Source of the DNA: an uncultured Psychrobacillus sp.
GTDB taxonomy: Bacteria; Bacillota; Bacilli; Bacillales_A; Planococcaceae
Reading direction: 5' to 3'
Assembly: GCA_934234185.1 (NCBI GenBank)
Contig: CAKQHO010000002.1
Location: 22,904 to 86,903 of the forward strand
Length of the DNA: 64,000 bases
Below, one piece after another: positions 17,027 to 26,161 of the stretch (position 1 is its first letter; the number at the start of each line of letters is the position of its first letter). The notes beneath the pieces were generated by a model. It was not told the DNA's origin. It saw nothing but the letters and a program-made list of their open reading frames with translations, and did no database searches. The position numbers and the translations under genes are program-made.

Positions 17027-19477
17027 TTAGCTTTCAGTTACTGGTTCTGCAGTACGTACTACAAATTCATCATTTTCTACATCAAAAATTACATGTTGCC
17101 CTGTAAGTACAGTGCCCTTTAATAATTCTTCGGATAGTCTATCCTCTACATGCTTTTGAAGGGCTCTACGCAAAGGACGTGCTCCATAGGTTGGATCGTA
17201 TCCCTCTGTAGTAATCTTTTCTTGGGCAGCTGGAGTAAGCTCCAATTCAATACCCTGTTCTTTTAAACGATTCGCTAGTTGTTCTGTCATCAGCGTAACA
17301 ATTTCTTTTAAATGCTCTCTTTCCAGTGAGTGGAATACAATCATTTCATCGAGACGATTCAGGAATTCTGGACGGAAAGCTTTTTTGAGCTCCTCTAACA
17401 TTTTTCCTTTCATGTCTTTATAATCGGATTTTCCTGCATCTTGAAGATTAAAGCCAACATATTTATTGTATTTTAGAGCATCTGCTCCTACGTTAGATGT
17501 CATAATAACTACAGTATTTCGGAAGTCTACTGTCCGTCCTTTCGAATCAGTTAAGCGACCATCCTCCAATACTTGAAGTAGAATATTAAATACATCAGGA
17601 TGCGCTTTTTCGATTTCATCAAGCAAGATAACAGAGTACGGTTTGCGACGTACTTTTTCCGTTAATTGACCACCATCATCAAATCCTACATATCCAGGTG
17701 GGGAACCAACAAGACGAGAAGTTGAATGTTTCTCCATGTATTCAGACATGTCTACTCGAATCATTGCATCCTCATCGCCAAACATTACCTCAGCTAGCGC
17801 ACGAGCAAGCTCCGTTTTCCCTACTCCCGTAGGTCCTAAGAAAATAAAGGAGCCGATTGGACGTTTTGGATCTTTTAGTCCAGCGCGAGCACGACGGATG
17901 GCTCTGGAAATTGCATCTACCGCTTCTTTTTGACCAATTACTCGTTCGTGAAGCTTTTCTTCAAGTTTCAATAGTTTTTCAGATTCTGTTTGCGCAAGCC
18001 TAGATACTGGAATTCCAGTCCACATAGATACTACTGCAGCGATATCCTCCACAGTTACCTCAGACTCTTCTTTCCCTTGCTTCTCTTTCCAGTTGTCTTT
18101 CATTTCTTCTAGTTTATCTTTGATCTTTTGCTCTTTATCACGAAATGATGCTGCCTTTTCAAACTCTTGGCTTTGTACAGCCGCATTCTTTTCAGAACGA
18201 ACAGCTTCTAGCTTCGCTTCAAGTTCTTTTAAGTTTGGTGGCGTAGTGTAAGAGCGAAGGCGAACTTTCGAACCAGCCTCATCAATTAAGTCAATCGCTT
18301 TATCAGGTAAGAAACGATCGGAGATGTAGCGATCTGACATTTTTGCAGCGGCTTCAACTGCTTCGTCAGTGATTTTTACTCTGTGGTGAGCCTCATAGCG
18401 ATCACGTAAACCATAAATAATTTGAATCGCTTCCTCTACGGACGGCTGATCAACTTGGATTGGTTGGAAACGACGTTCTAGCGCTGCATCCTTCTCAATA
18501 TATTTACGGTATTCATCAAGTGTTGTTGCACCGATACACTGAATTTCTCCACGAGCAAGTGCTGGCTTTAGAATGTTAGATGCATCGATCGCACCTTCTG
18601 CTCCACCTGCACCAATTAAGGTGTGTAGCTCATCGATAAATAAAATAACATTTCCTGCTTGGCGAATTTCATCCATCACTTTTTTCAGACGATCTTCGAA
18701 CTCTCCACGATATTTTGTACCTGCTACCACAGTACCCATATCTAAAGTCATTACACGTTTATCACGAAGAATTTCAGGAACTTCATTTTGTACAATTTGC
18801 TGAGCGAGGCCTTCTGCGATAGCTGTTTTCCCAACCCCAGGCTCCCCAATTAGTACCGGGTTATTCTTAGTGCGACGCGCTAAGATTTCAATAACTCGTG
18901 TAATTTCTTTACTGCGTCCAATAACTGGGTCTAACGTACCTTCTCTTGCAATTTGTGTTAGGTCACGCGCTAGCCCATCTAACGTAGGAGTGCTGGCTGG
19001 AGCTGTACCACTGTTGCCATTACCGCCATGAGCTTGATCGGAGCTGCCTAGTAGCTGTAGCACTTGTTGACGAGCTTTATTTAAGCTTACTCCAGAGTTG
19101 TTTAATACTCTTGCAGCAACTCCCTCTCCTTCACGAATTAACGCTAAAAGCAGATGCTCTGTACCAATATAAGAGTGCCCTAGTTTTCGAGATTCATCTA
19201 CAGAAAGCTCAATTACTTTTTTGGCACGAGGGGTATAATGAACAATCGGCCCAACATCCTCCGCGCCTGTACCTACAAGCTCTTCAATTCCAGATTCAAT
19301 AATTTTAGGGTCTACTCCAATAGCTTCTAAAGCTTTTGCAGCAATCCCACTACCTTCACGAATAAGACCAAGTAATATATGTTCTGTACCAATAGATTCA
19401 TGCTTTAAACGAATGGCCTCTTCTTGAGCCAGTTGTAAGACTTTTTGAGATCTTTGTGTAAAACGATTAAACATCAT
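17027..19477 (-). CDS. clpC: ATP-dependent Clp protease ATPase subunit ClpC
   Basis: An 816-residue class I Hsp100 unfoldase that feeds ClpP. Two Clp-N repeats lie at about 1-145, the first Walker A GEPGVGKT at 211-218, and a UVR/M-like coiled domain (EFEKAASFRDKEQKIKDKL) at about 420-460. The second Walker A GPTGVGKTE lies near 545, with SEYMEKHSTSRLVGSPPGY and a ClpP loop. The middle domain binds adaptors such as MecA and McsB. It is the last gene of the ctsR operon and overlaps mcsB by 11 bases. Confidence 0.98.
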   Translation of the reverse strand: MMFNRFTQRSQKVLQLAQEEAIRLKHESIGTEHILLGLIREGSGIAAKALEAIGVDPKIIESGIEELVGTGAEDVGPIVHYTPRAKKVIELSVDESRKLGHSYIGTEHLLLALIREGEGVAARVLNNSGVSLNKARQQVLQLLGSSDQAHGGNGNSGTAPASTPTLDGLARDLTQIAREGTLDPVIGRSKEITRVIEILARRTKNNPVLIGEPGVGKTAIAEGLAQQIVQNEVPEILRDKRVMTLDMGTVVAGTKYRGEFEDRLKKVMDEIRQAGNVILFIDELHTLIGAGGAEGAIDASNILKPALARGEIQCIGATTLDEYRKYIEKDAALERRFQPIQVDQPSVEEAIQIIYGLRDRYEAHHRVKITDEAVEAAAKMSDRYISDRFLPDKAIDLIDEAGSKVRLRSYTTPPNLKELEAKLEAVRSEKNAAVQSQEFEKAASFRDKEQKIKDKLEEMKDNWKEKQGKEESEVTVEDIAAVVSMWTGIPVSRLAQTESEKLLKLEEKLHERVIGQKEAVDAISRAIRRARAGLKDPKRPIGSFIFLGPTGVGKTELARALAEVMFGDEDAMIRVDMSEYMEKHSTSRLVGSPPGYVGFDDGGQLTEKVRRKPYSVILLDEIEKAHPDVFNILLQVLEDGRLTDSKGRTVDFRNTVVIMTSNVGADALKYNKYVGFNLQDAGKSDYKDMKGKMLEELKKAFRPEFLNRLDEMIVFHSLEREHLKEIVTLMTEQLANRLKEQGIELELTPAAQEKITTEGYDPTYGARPLRRALQKHVEDRLSEELLKGTVLTGQHVIFDVENDEFVVRTAEPVTES

Positions 19478-20564
19478 GCGATTCCTCTCCTCTTCTCTCT
19501 TTTTCTCCTTTTTGCAAACGTTCCCTTAACAGCTTCGCTCGAAACATATCTCTTTCTGAAGCGTTTAAAGAATTTCCAGCATACTTTTGTAAAAATCCGG
19601 GCTGCATAAAAATCATGCATTCATTTAGAATTGTTTCATCAACATCTTTAATTAGCCCCATATCAATTCCTAAGCGTACATCTGAAAGGCACCGTGCCGC
19701 CTCTTCTGTTGTCATTAATCTTGCGTAGGATAAAGTTCCCAAGGAGCGATATAACCGATCCTCTAATGTATTCGGTGAATGCTGTAGCAAAGCTTCTCTC
19801 GCTTCTCTTTCTTTTTGAATAATTTGCTCTGCTATACTTTGAAGATCGGCCAATATATCTTCTTCTGTCTTACCAAGCGTAGTTTGATTGGATACTTGGT
19901 ATACATTGCCGAGCGCTTCACTGCCTTCCCCATAAATCCCTCTTACCACCATTCCTAATCGTGAAATAATGGTTATTATTCTACTCATTTGCTTTGTTTT
20001 GGTTAGAGCAGGTAAATGCATCATGACAGAAGCACGTAATCCTGTACCTGTATTAGTAGGACAGCTCGTCAAGTAACCAAATTGCTCATCAAAAGCATAA
20101 GGTAATTCTTTTTCTAATAAACGATCAATTATATCGGCCTGTTTGTATGCCTCCTCTATTTGAAGACCAGGGAACAGACATTGAATACGGATGTGATCCT
20201 CTTCATTTACCATTACACTTACGGATTCATCCTCCGATAATAAGACTGACCCAGTTTCAGGTGAGTTTGCTAACTTCGGACTTATTAGATGCTTCTCTAC
20301 AAGCACCTGTCTATTAAGCTCAGGTATATCTTTTATTTGTATAGAAGAAAAGTTCATATTTAGATGTTCATCAGCATCAATCAATGTAGAGGATACAGAA
20401 TGGTCAATTTTATGCGCTTCATCTTCAGTAAATGCTAAAGGAAACCGATAGCCATTTAAGTTTCGAGCTAATCGAATTCTGGTACTCATAACAATATCAG
20501 AATGCTCTCCGTTTCCTTCCATCCAACTAGAGACAGAGTTTTCTAAGAATCGATCAATTGACAT
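19467..20564 (-). CDS. mcsB: Protein arginine kinase McsB
   Basis: A 365-residue kinase of the phosphagen kinase fold that phosphorylates arginine to mark proteins for ClpCP and inactivates CtsR. Conserved ATP-binding SDIVMSTRIRLARN, the catalytic-loop CPTNTGTGLRASVMMHLP with the active Cys, and RGIYGEGSEA are present. Among three near starts, ATG 20564 fits the family (MS...) and sits 8 bases from GGAGG. It overlaps mcsA by 11 bases and clpC by 11 bases, so the operon is tightly coupled. Confidence 0.97.
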   Translation of the reverse strand: MSIDRFLENSVSSWMEGNGEHSDIVMSTRIRLARNLNGYRFPLAFTEDEAHKIDHSVSSTLIDADEHLNMNFSSIQIKDIPELNRQVLVEKHLISPKLANSPETGSVLLSEDESVSVMVNEEDHIRIQCLFPGLQIEEAYKQADIIDRLLEKELPYAFDEQFGYLTSCPTNTGTGLRASVMMHLPALTKTKQMSRIITIISRLGMVVRGIYGEGSEALGNVYQVSNQTTLGKTEEDILADLQSIAEQIIQKEREAREALLQHSPNTLEDRLYRSLGTLSYARLMTTEEAARCLSDVRLGIDMGLIKDVDETILNECMIFMQPGFLQKYAGNSLNASERDMFRAKLLRERLQKGEKERRGEESHDV

Positions 20565-21093
20565 CATCCACACCTCCGGTAAGCTGACTTTCTAGAGCTC
20601 TCACTTCATCCCGAAGCCTTGCTGCATGTTCGAATTGCTCTGTTTCAATTGCTTCTTTCATCTCAGCTCTAATACCATCAATTCGTTTTTTTAATGCAAT
20701 TCTTTCCCCAATGGCTCCCGGAGCTTTCCCTATATGGGTAGTATTGCCATTATGAAGTCTTTTTAAGACTGTTGGTAGCTGCTGGCGGAAACTGTCATAG
20801 CAAGATGCACATCCAAACTTCCCTTCATCCAGAAAGCGTTGGATGGACCATCCACACTCTTCGCAAGCAAGTGGGGGTCTTTGGTGTCTATGATGAACTG
20901 GCTGCTGCTCCGCATGGTTAAACCAATTGGACAACAACTGATGCAACGACAGCGGGTCCTGTTTATATTCTACGTAAAACGGGTGGAGTCCGCTTGCACA
21001 GACCTCACAATAATGTCTTTCAAAGTGCTCACCATTATGGACCTGTGTAACCGTTACTTTAGCAGGTCTTTGTTTACAATTTTCACAAATCAC
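20554..21093 (-). CDS. mcsA: McsA, zinc-binding activator of McsB
   Basis: A 179-residue adaptor. Four CxxC pairs form two treble-clef zinc sites (CENC, CEVC near the N-terminus; CEEC, CASC at about 77-97). A UVR motif near the C-terminus (EAIETEQFEHAARLRDEVRA) is the ClpC-interaction type. It stimulates McsB kinase activity and senses thiol or metal stress. Length is standard for the family. Third-to-last gene of the CtsR-controlled operon. Confidence 0.95.
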   Translation of the reverse strand: MICENCKQRPAKVTVTQVHNGEHFERHYCEVCASGLHPFYVEYKQDPLSLHQLLSNWFNHAEQQPVHHRHQRPPLACEECGWSIQRFLDEGKFGCASCYDSFRQQLPTVLKRLHNGNTTHIGKAPGAIGERIALKKRIDGIRAEMKEAIETEQFEHAARLRDEVRALESQLTGGVDDVN

Positions 21094-21120
21094 TTCTCAA
21101 CACACCCCGTTCCTCCATCA

Positions 21121-21585
21121 TTATTTTTCATATTTTATAGTCAAGAGCATAGCTATGAGTATTCGAGCCCTAAGTTCATCTCTAGCTGGAAGAGGTATAT
21201 GCAAGGTATTTCGGCTAAGTGCTGCCAATACAAGCTTTGCTTCCCTCTTCGTAATTACTTCTTCATCTAAAAGCCGAAAGACAATATCCTCCGTAACAGA
21301 TTCTGAAGCGCCATTTTCTAGACTTTGTATTATATGCTCAATTAAATCAGCCTTTGTATGTGCTCGGACTCGAAGGATTCGAATATATCCCCCACCTCCG
21401 CGCTTACTTTCTACTAAATAACCGCGGTCAAGTGTAAAACGGGTGTTAATTACATAGTTGATTTGCGATGGCACGCATTGAAATTTTTCTGCTATCTCAC
21501 TTCTTTTTATTTCAATTTGACCTTTGCTCTCTTCTTCTATAATCGCCTTTAAATACCCTTCAATAATGTCAGATATATTTTTCAT
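21121..21585 (-). CDS. ctsR: Transcriptional repressor CtsR
   Basis: A 154-residue dimeric repressor of class III heat-shock genes. The winged helix-turn-helix with RSEIAEKFQCVPSQINYVI and the glycine-rich tetraglycine wing KRGGGGYIRI, the heat sensor of the family, are both intact. It heads the operon and its own promoter carries a tandem CtsR operator. McsB phosphorylation of arginines in the DNA-binding region is expected from the family. Confidence 0.97.
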   Translation of the reverse strand: MKNISDIIEGYLKAIIEEESKGQIEIKRSEIAEKFQCVPSQINYVINTRFTLDRGYLVESKRGGGGYIRILRVRAHTKADLIEHIIQSLENGASESVTEDIVFRLLDEEVITKREAKLVLAALSRNTLHIPLPARDELRARILIAMLLTIKYEK

Positions 21586-21612
21586 CTTCTCACCTCATCT
21601 CCGAAAACTGAC

Positions 21613-21660
21613 TTTGACTATCTTTGACTATATTATAACGAGGTTTTTTTCCCGTTGCAA
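21613..21660 (-). promoter_or_regulatory. ctsR promoter with CtsR operator
   Basis: Sigma-A promoter TTGCAA (21655-21660), 17-bp spacer, TATAAT (21632-21637). Directly downstream is the tandem heptad AGTCAAA-GAT-AGTCAAA (21613-21629), a near-perfect CtsR operator that covers the transcription start. Autoregulated heat-shock control is therefore expected. Confidence 0.92.
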
Positions 21661-21688
21661 TTTATATGCATTAATACACCGAAATGCA

Positions 21689-21824
21689 TAAGCGCCTGTT
21701 CTGCCCCGACAAGCAAATGGGGGACGTTAACACGGAAGGAAAGCTTAGAACGTCACATCGTGTGACAACGCTTTCCTGACCAACATCCTGTTGGCCCTCG
21801 AGCTACAAGGTGCTGATTTATGAT
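21689..21824. repeat. Intergenic GC-rich repeat, copy C
   Basis: It shares CTGCCCCGACAAGCAAATGG with two copies at 42574-42775, and its right end CCCTCGAG..CAAGG.GCTG matches the right end of copy A. The ends are roughly inverted complements of each other. The core differs from the other copies: it holds GTCACA-TCG-TGTGAC nested within GGAAAG...CTTTCC. It lies in the gap between ctsR and rsgA. It is probably a small non-coding mobile or palindromic element. Confidence 0.6.
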
Positions 21825-21833
21825 TACTGACAA

Positions 21834-21868
21834 ATAAAAAACTACCGACTAAAATAGTCAGTAGTTTC
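21834..21868 (-). terminator. Terminator after rsgA
   Basis: AACTACTGACTA and TAGTCGGTAGTT pair around TTT(T) and are followed by TTTTTA in the minus direction. Confidence 0.85.
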
Positions 21869-21905
21869 AGGTTACCTCAAATTGAAAATATATATTCCGT
21901 TTTGC

Positions 21906-22958
21906 TTATCTTTTCTTTTTATAGCCTTTTTGCGATTTGGAAAGCTGCTTCCACTTATCACGTTCAACCTTCTGAGCCGCTAAATCATTTTTTCTTTCTA
22001 TATGAGCAAGCTCACGCAGGAGCTTTATATAGCTTTTATACCGTTCAATTTTTAAGCTTCCATTCTGAATAGCCTCTTGAACAGCACAGCCAGGTTCTTT
22101 TTTATGCTCACAATCACGAAAGCGACAAGTTAATGCTAGCTCCTCAATGTCCTGGAAGCTTGCACTTACACCCTCACTGTTATCCCAAAGTTGAAATTCC
22201 CTCATTCCAGGCGTATCAATCAGTAGTCCTCCACCCGAAAGTAAGGTTAGTTCTCTGTGGGTAGTAGTATGCCTTCCTTTACTATCATCCTCACGAATAT
22301 CACTGACAGCCATGACCTCTTTACCTGATAAGGCATTGATTAAAGATGACTTCCCTACTCCTGAAGACCCCAGCAACGCACCTGTTCTTCCATTTTCAAG
22401 TAAATGTGATAATTGTTCAATTCCTTCCCCTGTGACACTACTTACTGTATAGACATCTACTCCAAATGCTATAGACTCTACTTCACTTAAATAATATGCC
22501 AAATCCTCACACATATCCTTTTTAGTTAGGACTATAATCGGCATTGCTCCAGAATCCCACGCAGCAAGTAGATAACGCTCTAGTCTTCGTAAGTTGAAAT
22601 CATAGTTAAGAGACATGACAAGAAAGACATAGTCAACATTCACAGCTACAAGCTGAATCTCTGTCGTAGTGCCAGCAACCTTTCTTGCAAATTGAGAAGC
22701 CCTTGGGAGAACACCGTGTATAATCCCTTTCTCTTCACCAGGCATTTTTTCTAATACTACCCAATCCCCCACTGCCGGGAAGCTCTCACGCTCTTGCTCA
22801 AATTTAAATTTCCCTGATAAGGTGCACAGCCATTCACCTTCATTTGTTATAACTCTATATAAATGCTTATGCTCTAAAAGAACCCTGCCAGCAATTCCAC
22901 TTCCGTTTAATTTTTCTTCCCAGCTGTTATTCCATCCATATTGTTCTATAGTATTCAA
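21906..22958 (-). CDS. rsgA: Ribosome small subunit-dependent GTPase A (RsgA family)
   Basis: A 350-residue circularly permuted GTPase for late 30S maturation. Order of motifs is G4 (LTKKD), G1 (GSSGVGKSS), G2-like TTTHRE, G3 (DTPGM). An N-terminal OB domain (about 20-95) and a C-terminal zinc domain (CRFRDCEHKKEPGCAV) complete the fold. A basic tail (QKGYKKKR) is present. It is not next to prpC-prkC, where Bacillus rsgA usually lies, so it may be a second copy. It stands alone between two terminators. Confidence 0.92.
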   Translation of the reverse strand: MNTIEQYGWNNSWEEKLNGSGIAGRVLLEHKHLYRVITNEGEWLCTLSGKFKFEQERESFPAVGDWVVLEKMPGEEKGIIHGVLPRASQFARKVAGTTTEIQLVAVNVDYVFLVMSLNYDFNLRRLERYLLAAWDSGAMPIIVLTKKDMCEDLAYYLSEVESIAFGVDVYTVSSVTGEGIEQLSHLLENGRTGALLGSSGVGKSSLINALSGKEVMAVSDIREDDSKGRHTTTHRELTLLSGGGLLIDTPGMREFQLWDNSEGVSASFQDIEELALTCRFRDCEHKKEPGCAVQEAIQNGSLKIERYKSYIKLLRELAHIERKNDLAAQKVERDKWKQLSKSQKGYKKKR

Positions 22959-23020
22959 TTCAAATTCCTCCTAATAATTAGCCAAATATATGCCCTTTTT
23001 AGTCAAAGGTTAAAATTAGG

Positions 23021-23062
23021 CAATAAAAAACCATGACTGCACGATATCAGCAATCATGGTTC
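23021..23062 (-). terminator. Terminator ending the yhc-type ABC operon
   Basis: AACCATGAtTGC and GTGCAGTCATGGTT pair around TGATATC and are followed by TTTTTTATTG. It lies past the small ORF at 23142-23198, which places that ORF in the same transcript as yhcI. Confidence 0.85.
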
Positions 23063-23141
23063 CCCGATCATTAGAAAGAAAGTAAATAGAATAAAACAAA
23101 GAATACTTGATTACATTCAAGCTTTCCTTAATTCGTCCAGT

Positions 23142-23198
23142 TTACAAAGTGGGACAACATGGAATTACTGATTCGTTGATTATAGATACAATTGCCAT
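23142..23198 (-). CDS. Possible 18-residue peptide at the end of the ABC operon
   Basis: An 18-codon ORF, MAIVSIINESVIPCCPTL. AAAGGAG stands 9-10 bases before its ATG, as good as the site of any real gene here. It begins 68 bases after the yhcI stop and precedes the operon terminator. Two adjacent Cys and a hydrophobic N-half are its only features. I recognise no family. It could be a regulatory or secreted peptide, or chance. No function is claimed. Confidence 0.35.
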   Translation of the reverse strand: MAIVSIINESVIPCCPTL

Positions 23199-23265
23199 AT
23201 TACCCCACTCCTTTCGTTTGTTATTTACAGAATACTACAATACTTCTGAACTTGCAATAGGCTTT

Positions 23266-24192
23266 TTAAGCAGTAATATCTCGTTTATTAAAGGTCACAA
23301 AGCTAATAACTAAAAATACTACTGTATAAATGACTAAAACGGAGATAGAAAAAGGTAAGGTTAGACCCTCTATAAATGGTTCTCCACCTATGAATTGTGA
23401 TAAATCGGTATTAGCAAATAGAATATACTTTGCAAATTCAAACTTCATAGAAAGTAAATAGGTTATGTTCGTTCCCATAAATAATAGGAAGATTGAAATA
23501 CCAATCGCTAGAGAGCTAGAGCGGAATACCGACCCAATCATAAAAGCCATAACGCTAATAACTAATACATTTACTAAAGACAGAACAGTTAGTAATAAGA
23601 CTCTTCCCCAGAATGATATTTCTATAATTTCTCCATTAGTAGCTTCCAGAATATAAGCTGGAGTATTATCAAAGAAAAGATAGCTTGTTATGATCCCTAA
23701 GCCCAAGGTGATAGCTGTGAGTACAGTTGCAAATAAACTCATTGTCAGTAACTTAGAAGCTAGTATCTTCCATCTTTTTACAGGTCTGGTTAAGAGCATT
23801 TTTATAGTCCCTGTCGAAAATTCTGTTGCAATCATTCCTGCTCCTACAATTACTGTAAAGAGAGTTACAATAGATAGCATAGATGGAACATCTAGAATGT
23901 ACTCCTGCGCAGTATAAGGTTGAACAGGCGGCAAATTATTCTCTATGCGATGCTCTAATATTCTTTTTTGATCCTTTAAATTAGAGGAATCTACTCCACT
24001 ATTCAGCTCTTGATCGATTGTTTTTAATTCCAAGCTAGCAGTTTGCTTCCAGTCCGTCTGCTCGCCCATCGTACTCATCCATTTTCCTATTCCAGCTGAA
24101 GCTACCATCAGCACAGCTATTAGGATAACCATTACCCAAGTACCCTTCTTAGTCCAAAGCTTCAGCCACTCATTTCGTATTAGATTCAGCAA
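23266..24192 (-). CDS. yhcI: ABC-2 type transporter permease (YhcI-like)
   Basis: A 308-residue permease with six predicted helices: one near residues 15-35, a large extracellular loop (about 40-110), then five more from LSIVTLFTVIVGAG onward. The segment ATEFSTGTIKMLLTRPVKR is typical of ABC-2 export permeases. The TTG at 24192 is chosen: GGGGGTG lies 6 bases upstream and the family starts MLNLIRNEW; the GTG three codons before it overlaps the ribosome site. It overlaps yhcH by 23 bases and should form a transporter with it. Confidence 0.85.
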   Translation of the reverse strand: MLNLIRNEWLKLWTKKGTWVMVILIAVLMVASAGIGKWMSTMGEQTDWKQTASLELKTIDQELNSGVDSSNLKDQKRILEHRIENNLPPVQPYTAQEYILDVPSMLSIVTLFTVIVGAGMIATEFSTGTIKMLLTRPVKRWKILASKLLTMSLFATVLTAITLGLGIITSYLFFDNTPAYILEATNGEIIEISFWGRVLLLTVLSLVNVLVISVMAFMIGSVFRSSSLAIGISIFLLFMGTNITYLLSMKFEFAKYILFANTDLSQFIGGEPFIEGLTLPFSISVLVIYTVVFLVISFVTFNKRDITA

Positions 24193-25096
24193 TCTGTCCA
24201 CCCCCTGTTATTTCTAAGAATTGATCTTCTAGTGTACGTTTATATGGTGTAATTTCGTAAACCTGCATGCTATTAGAGAAGAACTCTGCCATTAACGTAG
24301 GTACCTGGTCTTTCTCTATAGATAATAGCAGGCCTTCCTCAAAGGACGTAAACTGGATTCCCTGCGTTTTTAAAAGCTCCTTCGCTTTTTCCTGCGGTGT
24401 AACTTCCAAATAATATTGGGAAGTTTGCTCCTCTTTTACCTCTTTGAGAGTAATGAGCTTTCCATTTTGAATAACCGCAATTCGATCACACATCAGTTCA
24501 ATCTCTGCTAATAGGTGACTCGACACGAAGATAGAAACACCTTCCTCCTTCGCTATTTTTCGTAAATAAGTACGAAACTCACGAATTCCGGCAGGATCAA
24601 GTCCATTTGTTGGTTCATCTAAAATTAAAAACTTTGGACGGTGAAGTAATGCTTGTGCCAGACCTAGACGCTGACGCATTCCTAAGGAATAAGTAGCTAC
24701 CTTTTCATGAATACGATTTTGTAATCCTACCTGAGCAATAACCTCTTCAATTCTTTCCTTGGTTATGTTTTTATTCATTCGTGCAAAGTGAATTAAATTC
24801 TTATAGCCACTCATAAACTTATACATTTCGGGATTTTCTACTATAACTCCAACCTTACCCATTGATTCTTCAAAATGCTGTGATAGGGCTTTTCCATCTA
24901 TAAATACCTCACCCGCTGTTGGTCTCATAAGTCCCGTCATCATACGAATCGTAGTTGTCTTACCAGCTCCATTTGGTCCTAAAAATCCTGTAATTTGTCC
25001 TGGGTATAAATCTAAGCTGAGATTATCTATTATTTTCTTTTTACCTATTATTTTTGAAAGGTTTTCAAGCCTAACAATTGGCTGCTGCTTTTCCAT
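24170..25096 (-). CDS. yhcH: ABC transporter ATP-binding protein (YhcH/BcrA-like)
   Basis: A 308-residue ATPase. Walker A GPNGAGKTT at about 39-47, signature YSLGMRQRLGLAQALL, Walker B FLILDEPTNGLDP and the switch His (VSSHLLAEIE) are intact. The roughly 90-residue C-terminal extension is typical of the BcrA/YhcH class of bacitracin-type exporters. It overlaps yhcG by 26 bases and yhcI by 23 bases. The substrate is unknown. Confidence 0.88.
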   Translation of the reverse strand: MEKQQPIVRLENLSKIIGKKKIIDNLSLDLYPGQITGFLGPNGAGKTTTIRMMTGLMRPTAGEVFIDGKALSQHFEESMGKVGVIVENPEMYKFMSGYKNLIHFARMNKNITKERIEEVIAQVGLQNRIHEKVATYSLGMRQRLGLAQALLHRPKFLILDEPTNGLDPAGIREFRTYLRKIAKEEGVSIFVSSHLLAEIELMCDRIAVIQNGKLITLKEVKEEQTSQYYLEVTPQEKAKELLKTQGIQFTSFEEGLLLSIEKDQVPTLMAEFFSNSMQVYEITPYKRTLEDQFLEITGGGQIAESNTK

Positions 25097-25796
25097 CTCT
25101 TTTCTCCCCCTTAAACAAGTTCTTCATCCATTGTGTAATATCCTCGCGATTATTTTCACGGATATCATCTACTTTTTGATGTGCAATTACTTGACCTGCT
25201 TGCATGACAATAACTTCATCTAAAATTGGCTCTACCTCTTTTATCTCGTGTGTGGACAATATAATAGTCTGGGTCTCTATATCTACAAACCGTAAGAATC
25301 CTTGGATGATGTCCTCCCTTACCATTGGATCCAAGCCAGATAAAGGCTCATCAAGCAGGTAATAATCTACCTCTCTACCTAAGGTTGCGGCAATCTTTGC
25401 CCTCCCCCTACTTCCCTTTGAGAGCTTCTTTAATGAAGAGGCTAAATCAACTCCCAAAAAGTCGGCTACAAGGATTGCTTTATCCATACGGAAATCACTA
25501 AATTGGGACTCATAATACTGAAACAGCTGTTTTACAGTAAAGTAAGGAAAAATATCATCCACATCCGTTAAGTAAGCCACCCTAATAGCTGTCCGGTACG
25601 TAACATTCTCTCCATCTAACAAAATCGAGCCTTTGTCAGGCAATAATATTCCCGCAATTAATTTTAAAAGCGTGGATTTTCCCGAGCCATTCTCTCCACA
25701 TAATCCAATTATTTTTCCACTTGGAAAGGTTAAACTCACATTATTTACAGCTTCACGTTTTCCATAGCTTTTCATTACCTGTTCTATTTGAATCAC
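25071..25796 (-). CDS. yhcG: ABC transporter ATP-binding protein (YhcG/YtrB-like)
   Basis: A 241-residue ATPase with Walker A GENGSGKST, signature LSKGSRGRAKIAATL, Walker B YYLLDEPLSGLDP and LSTHEIKEVE. The signature motif departs from LSGGQ in the way seen in YtrB/YhcG proteins. The GTG start overlaps the yhcF stop (GTGA), with GGGGGG upstream. Its membrane partner is probably YhcE; the operon then encodes two transport modules. Confidence 0.86.
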   Translation of the reverse strand: MIQIEQVMKSYGKREAVNNVSLTFPSGKIIGLCGENGSGKSTLLKLIAGILLPDKGSILLDGENVTYRTAIRVAYLTDVDDIFPYFTVKQLFQYYESQFSDFRMDKAILVADFLGVDLASSLKKLSKGSRGRAKIAATLGREVDYYLLDEPLSGLDPMVREDIIQGFLRFVDIETQTIILSTHEIKEVEPILDEVIVMQAGQVIAHQKVDDIRENNREDITQWMKNLFKGEKRDGKAAANC

Positions 25797-26161
25797 TTGT
25801 TATCCCCCCTCTTCCAGTTACTCAGCTGTATAAGGACTTCCTCCTCTTTAAATCCAAAGGATTCCATTTGCTGAATAAAGCTCTCTACTAACGAATTCAT
25901 CATTTCCAGGCGAAGTAATTCTAGCCGTTGAATATCCTCCGTCACAAAAGTCCCCTGCCCTCTTTTAGTTTCAGTTAGCTTCATTAATTCTAGTTCTCTA
26001 TATACCCTTTGCATGGTGTTCGCATTTACGCCTAACTCCAGTGCATATTCGCGCACGGATGGTAGCTTTTCCCCCGGCAACACATGTTCCTTTAAAATTT
26101 TCCCGCATATTTTATCAATGATTTGTTGATATATCGGTTTATCCGGTAGAAAATCAGTCAT
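25793..26161 (-). CDS. yhcF: GntR-family transcriptional regulator, YtrA subfamily (YhcF-like)
   Basis: A 122-residue regulator. The winged helix (PIYQQIIDKICGKILKEHVL, then PGEKLPSVREYALELGVNAN) fills the N-terminal 75 residues; the short C-terminal helical part is the dimerisation tail of the YtrA subfamily, which lacks a large effector domain. It lies within the ABC operon and overlaps both neighbours. The perfect inverted repeat in the operon promoter (26970-27005) is the likely operator, giving negative autoregulation. Confidence 0.9.
   Translation of the reverse strand: MTDFLPDKPIYQQIIDKICGKILKEHVLPGEKLPSVREYALELGVNANTMQRVYRELELMKLTETKRGQGTFVTEDIQRLELLRLEMMNSLVESFIQQMESFGFKEEEVLIQLSNWKRGDNK

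Noticed and set aside
23107..23313. Plus-strand ORF of 68 codons in the rsgA-yhcI gap
   Set aside because: No ribosome site. It overlaps the end of yhcI and opposes the operon; a minus-strand 18-codon ORF with a good ribosome site lies in the same place.
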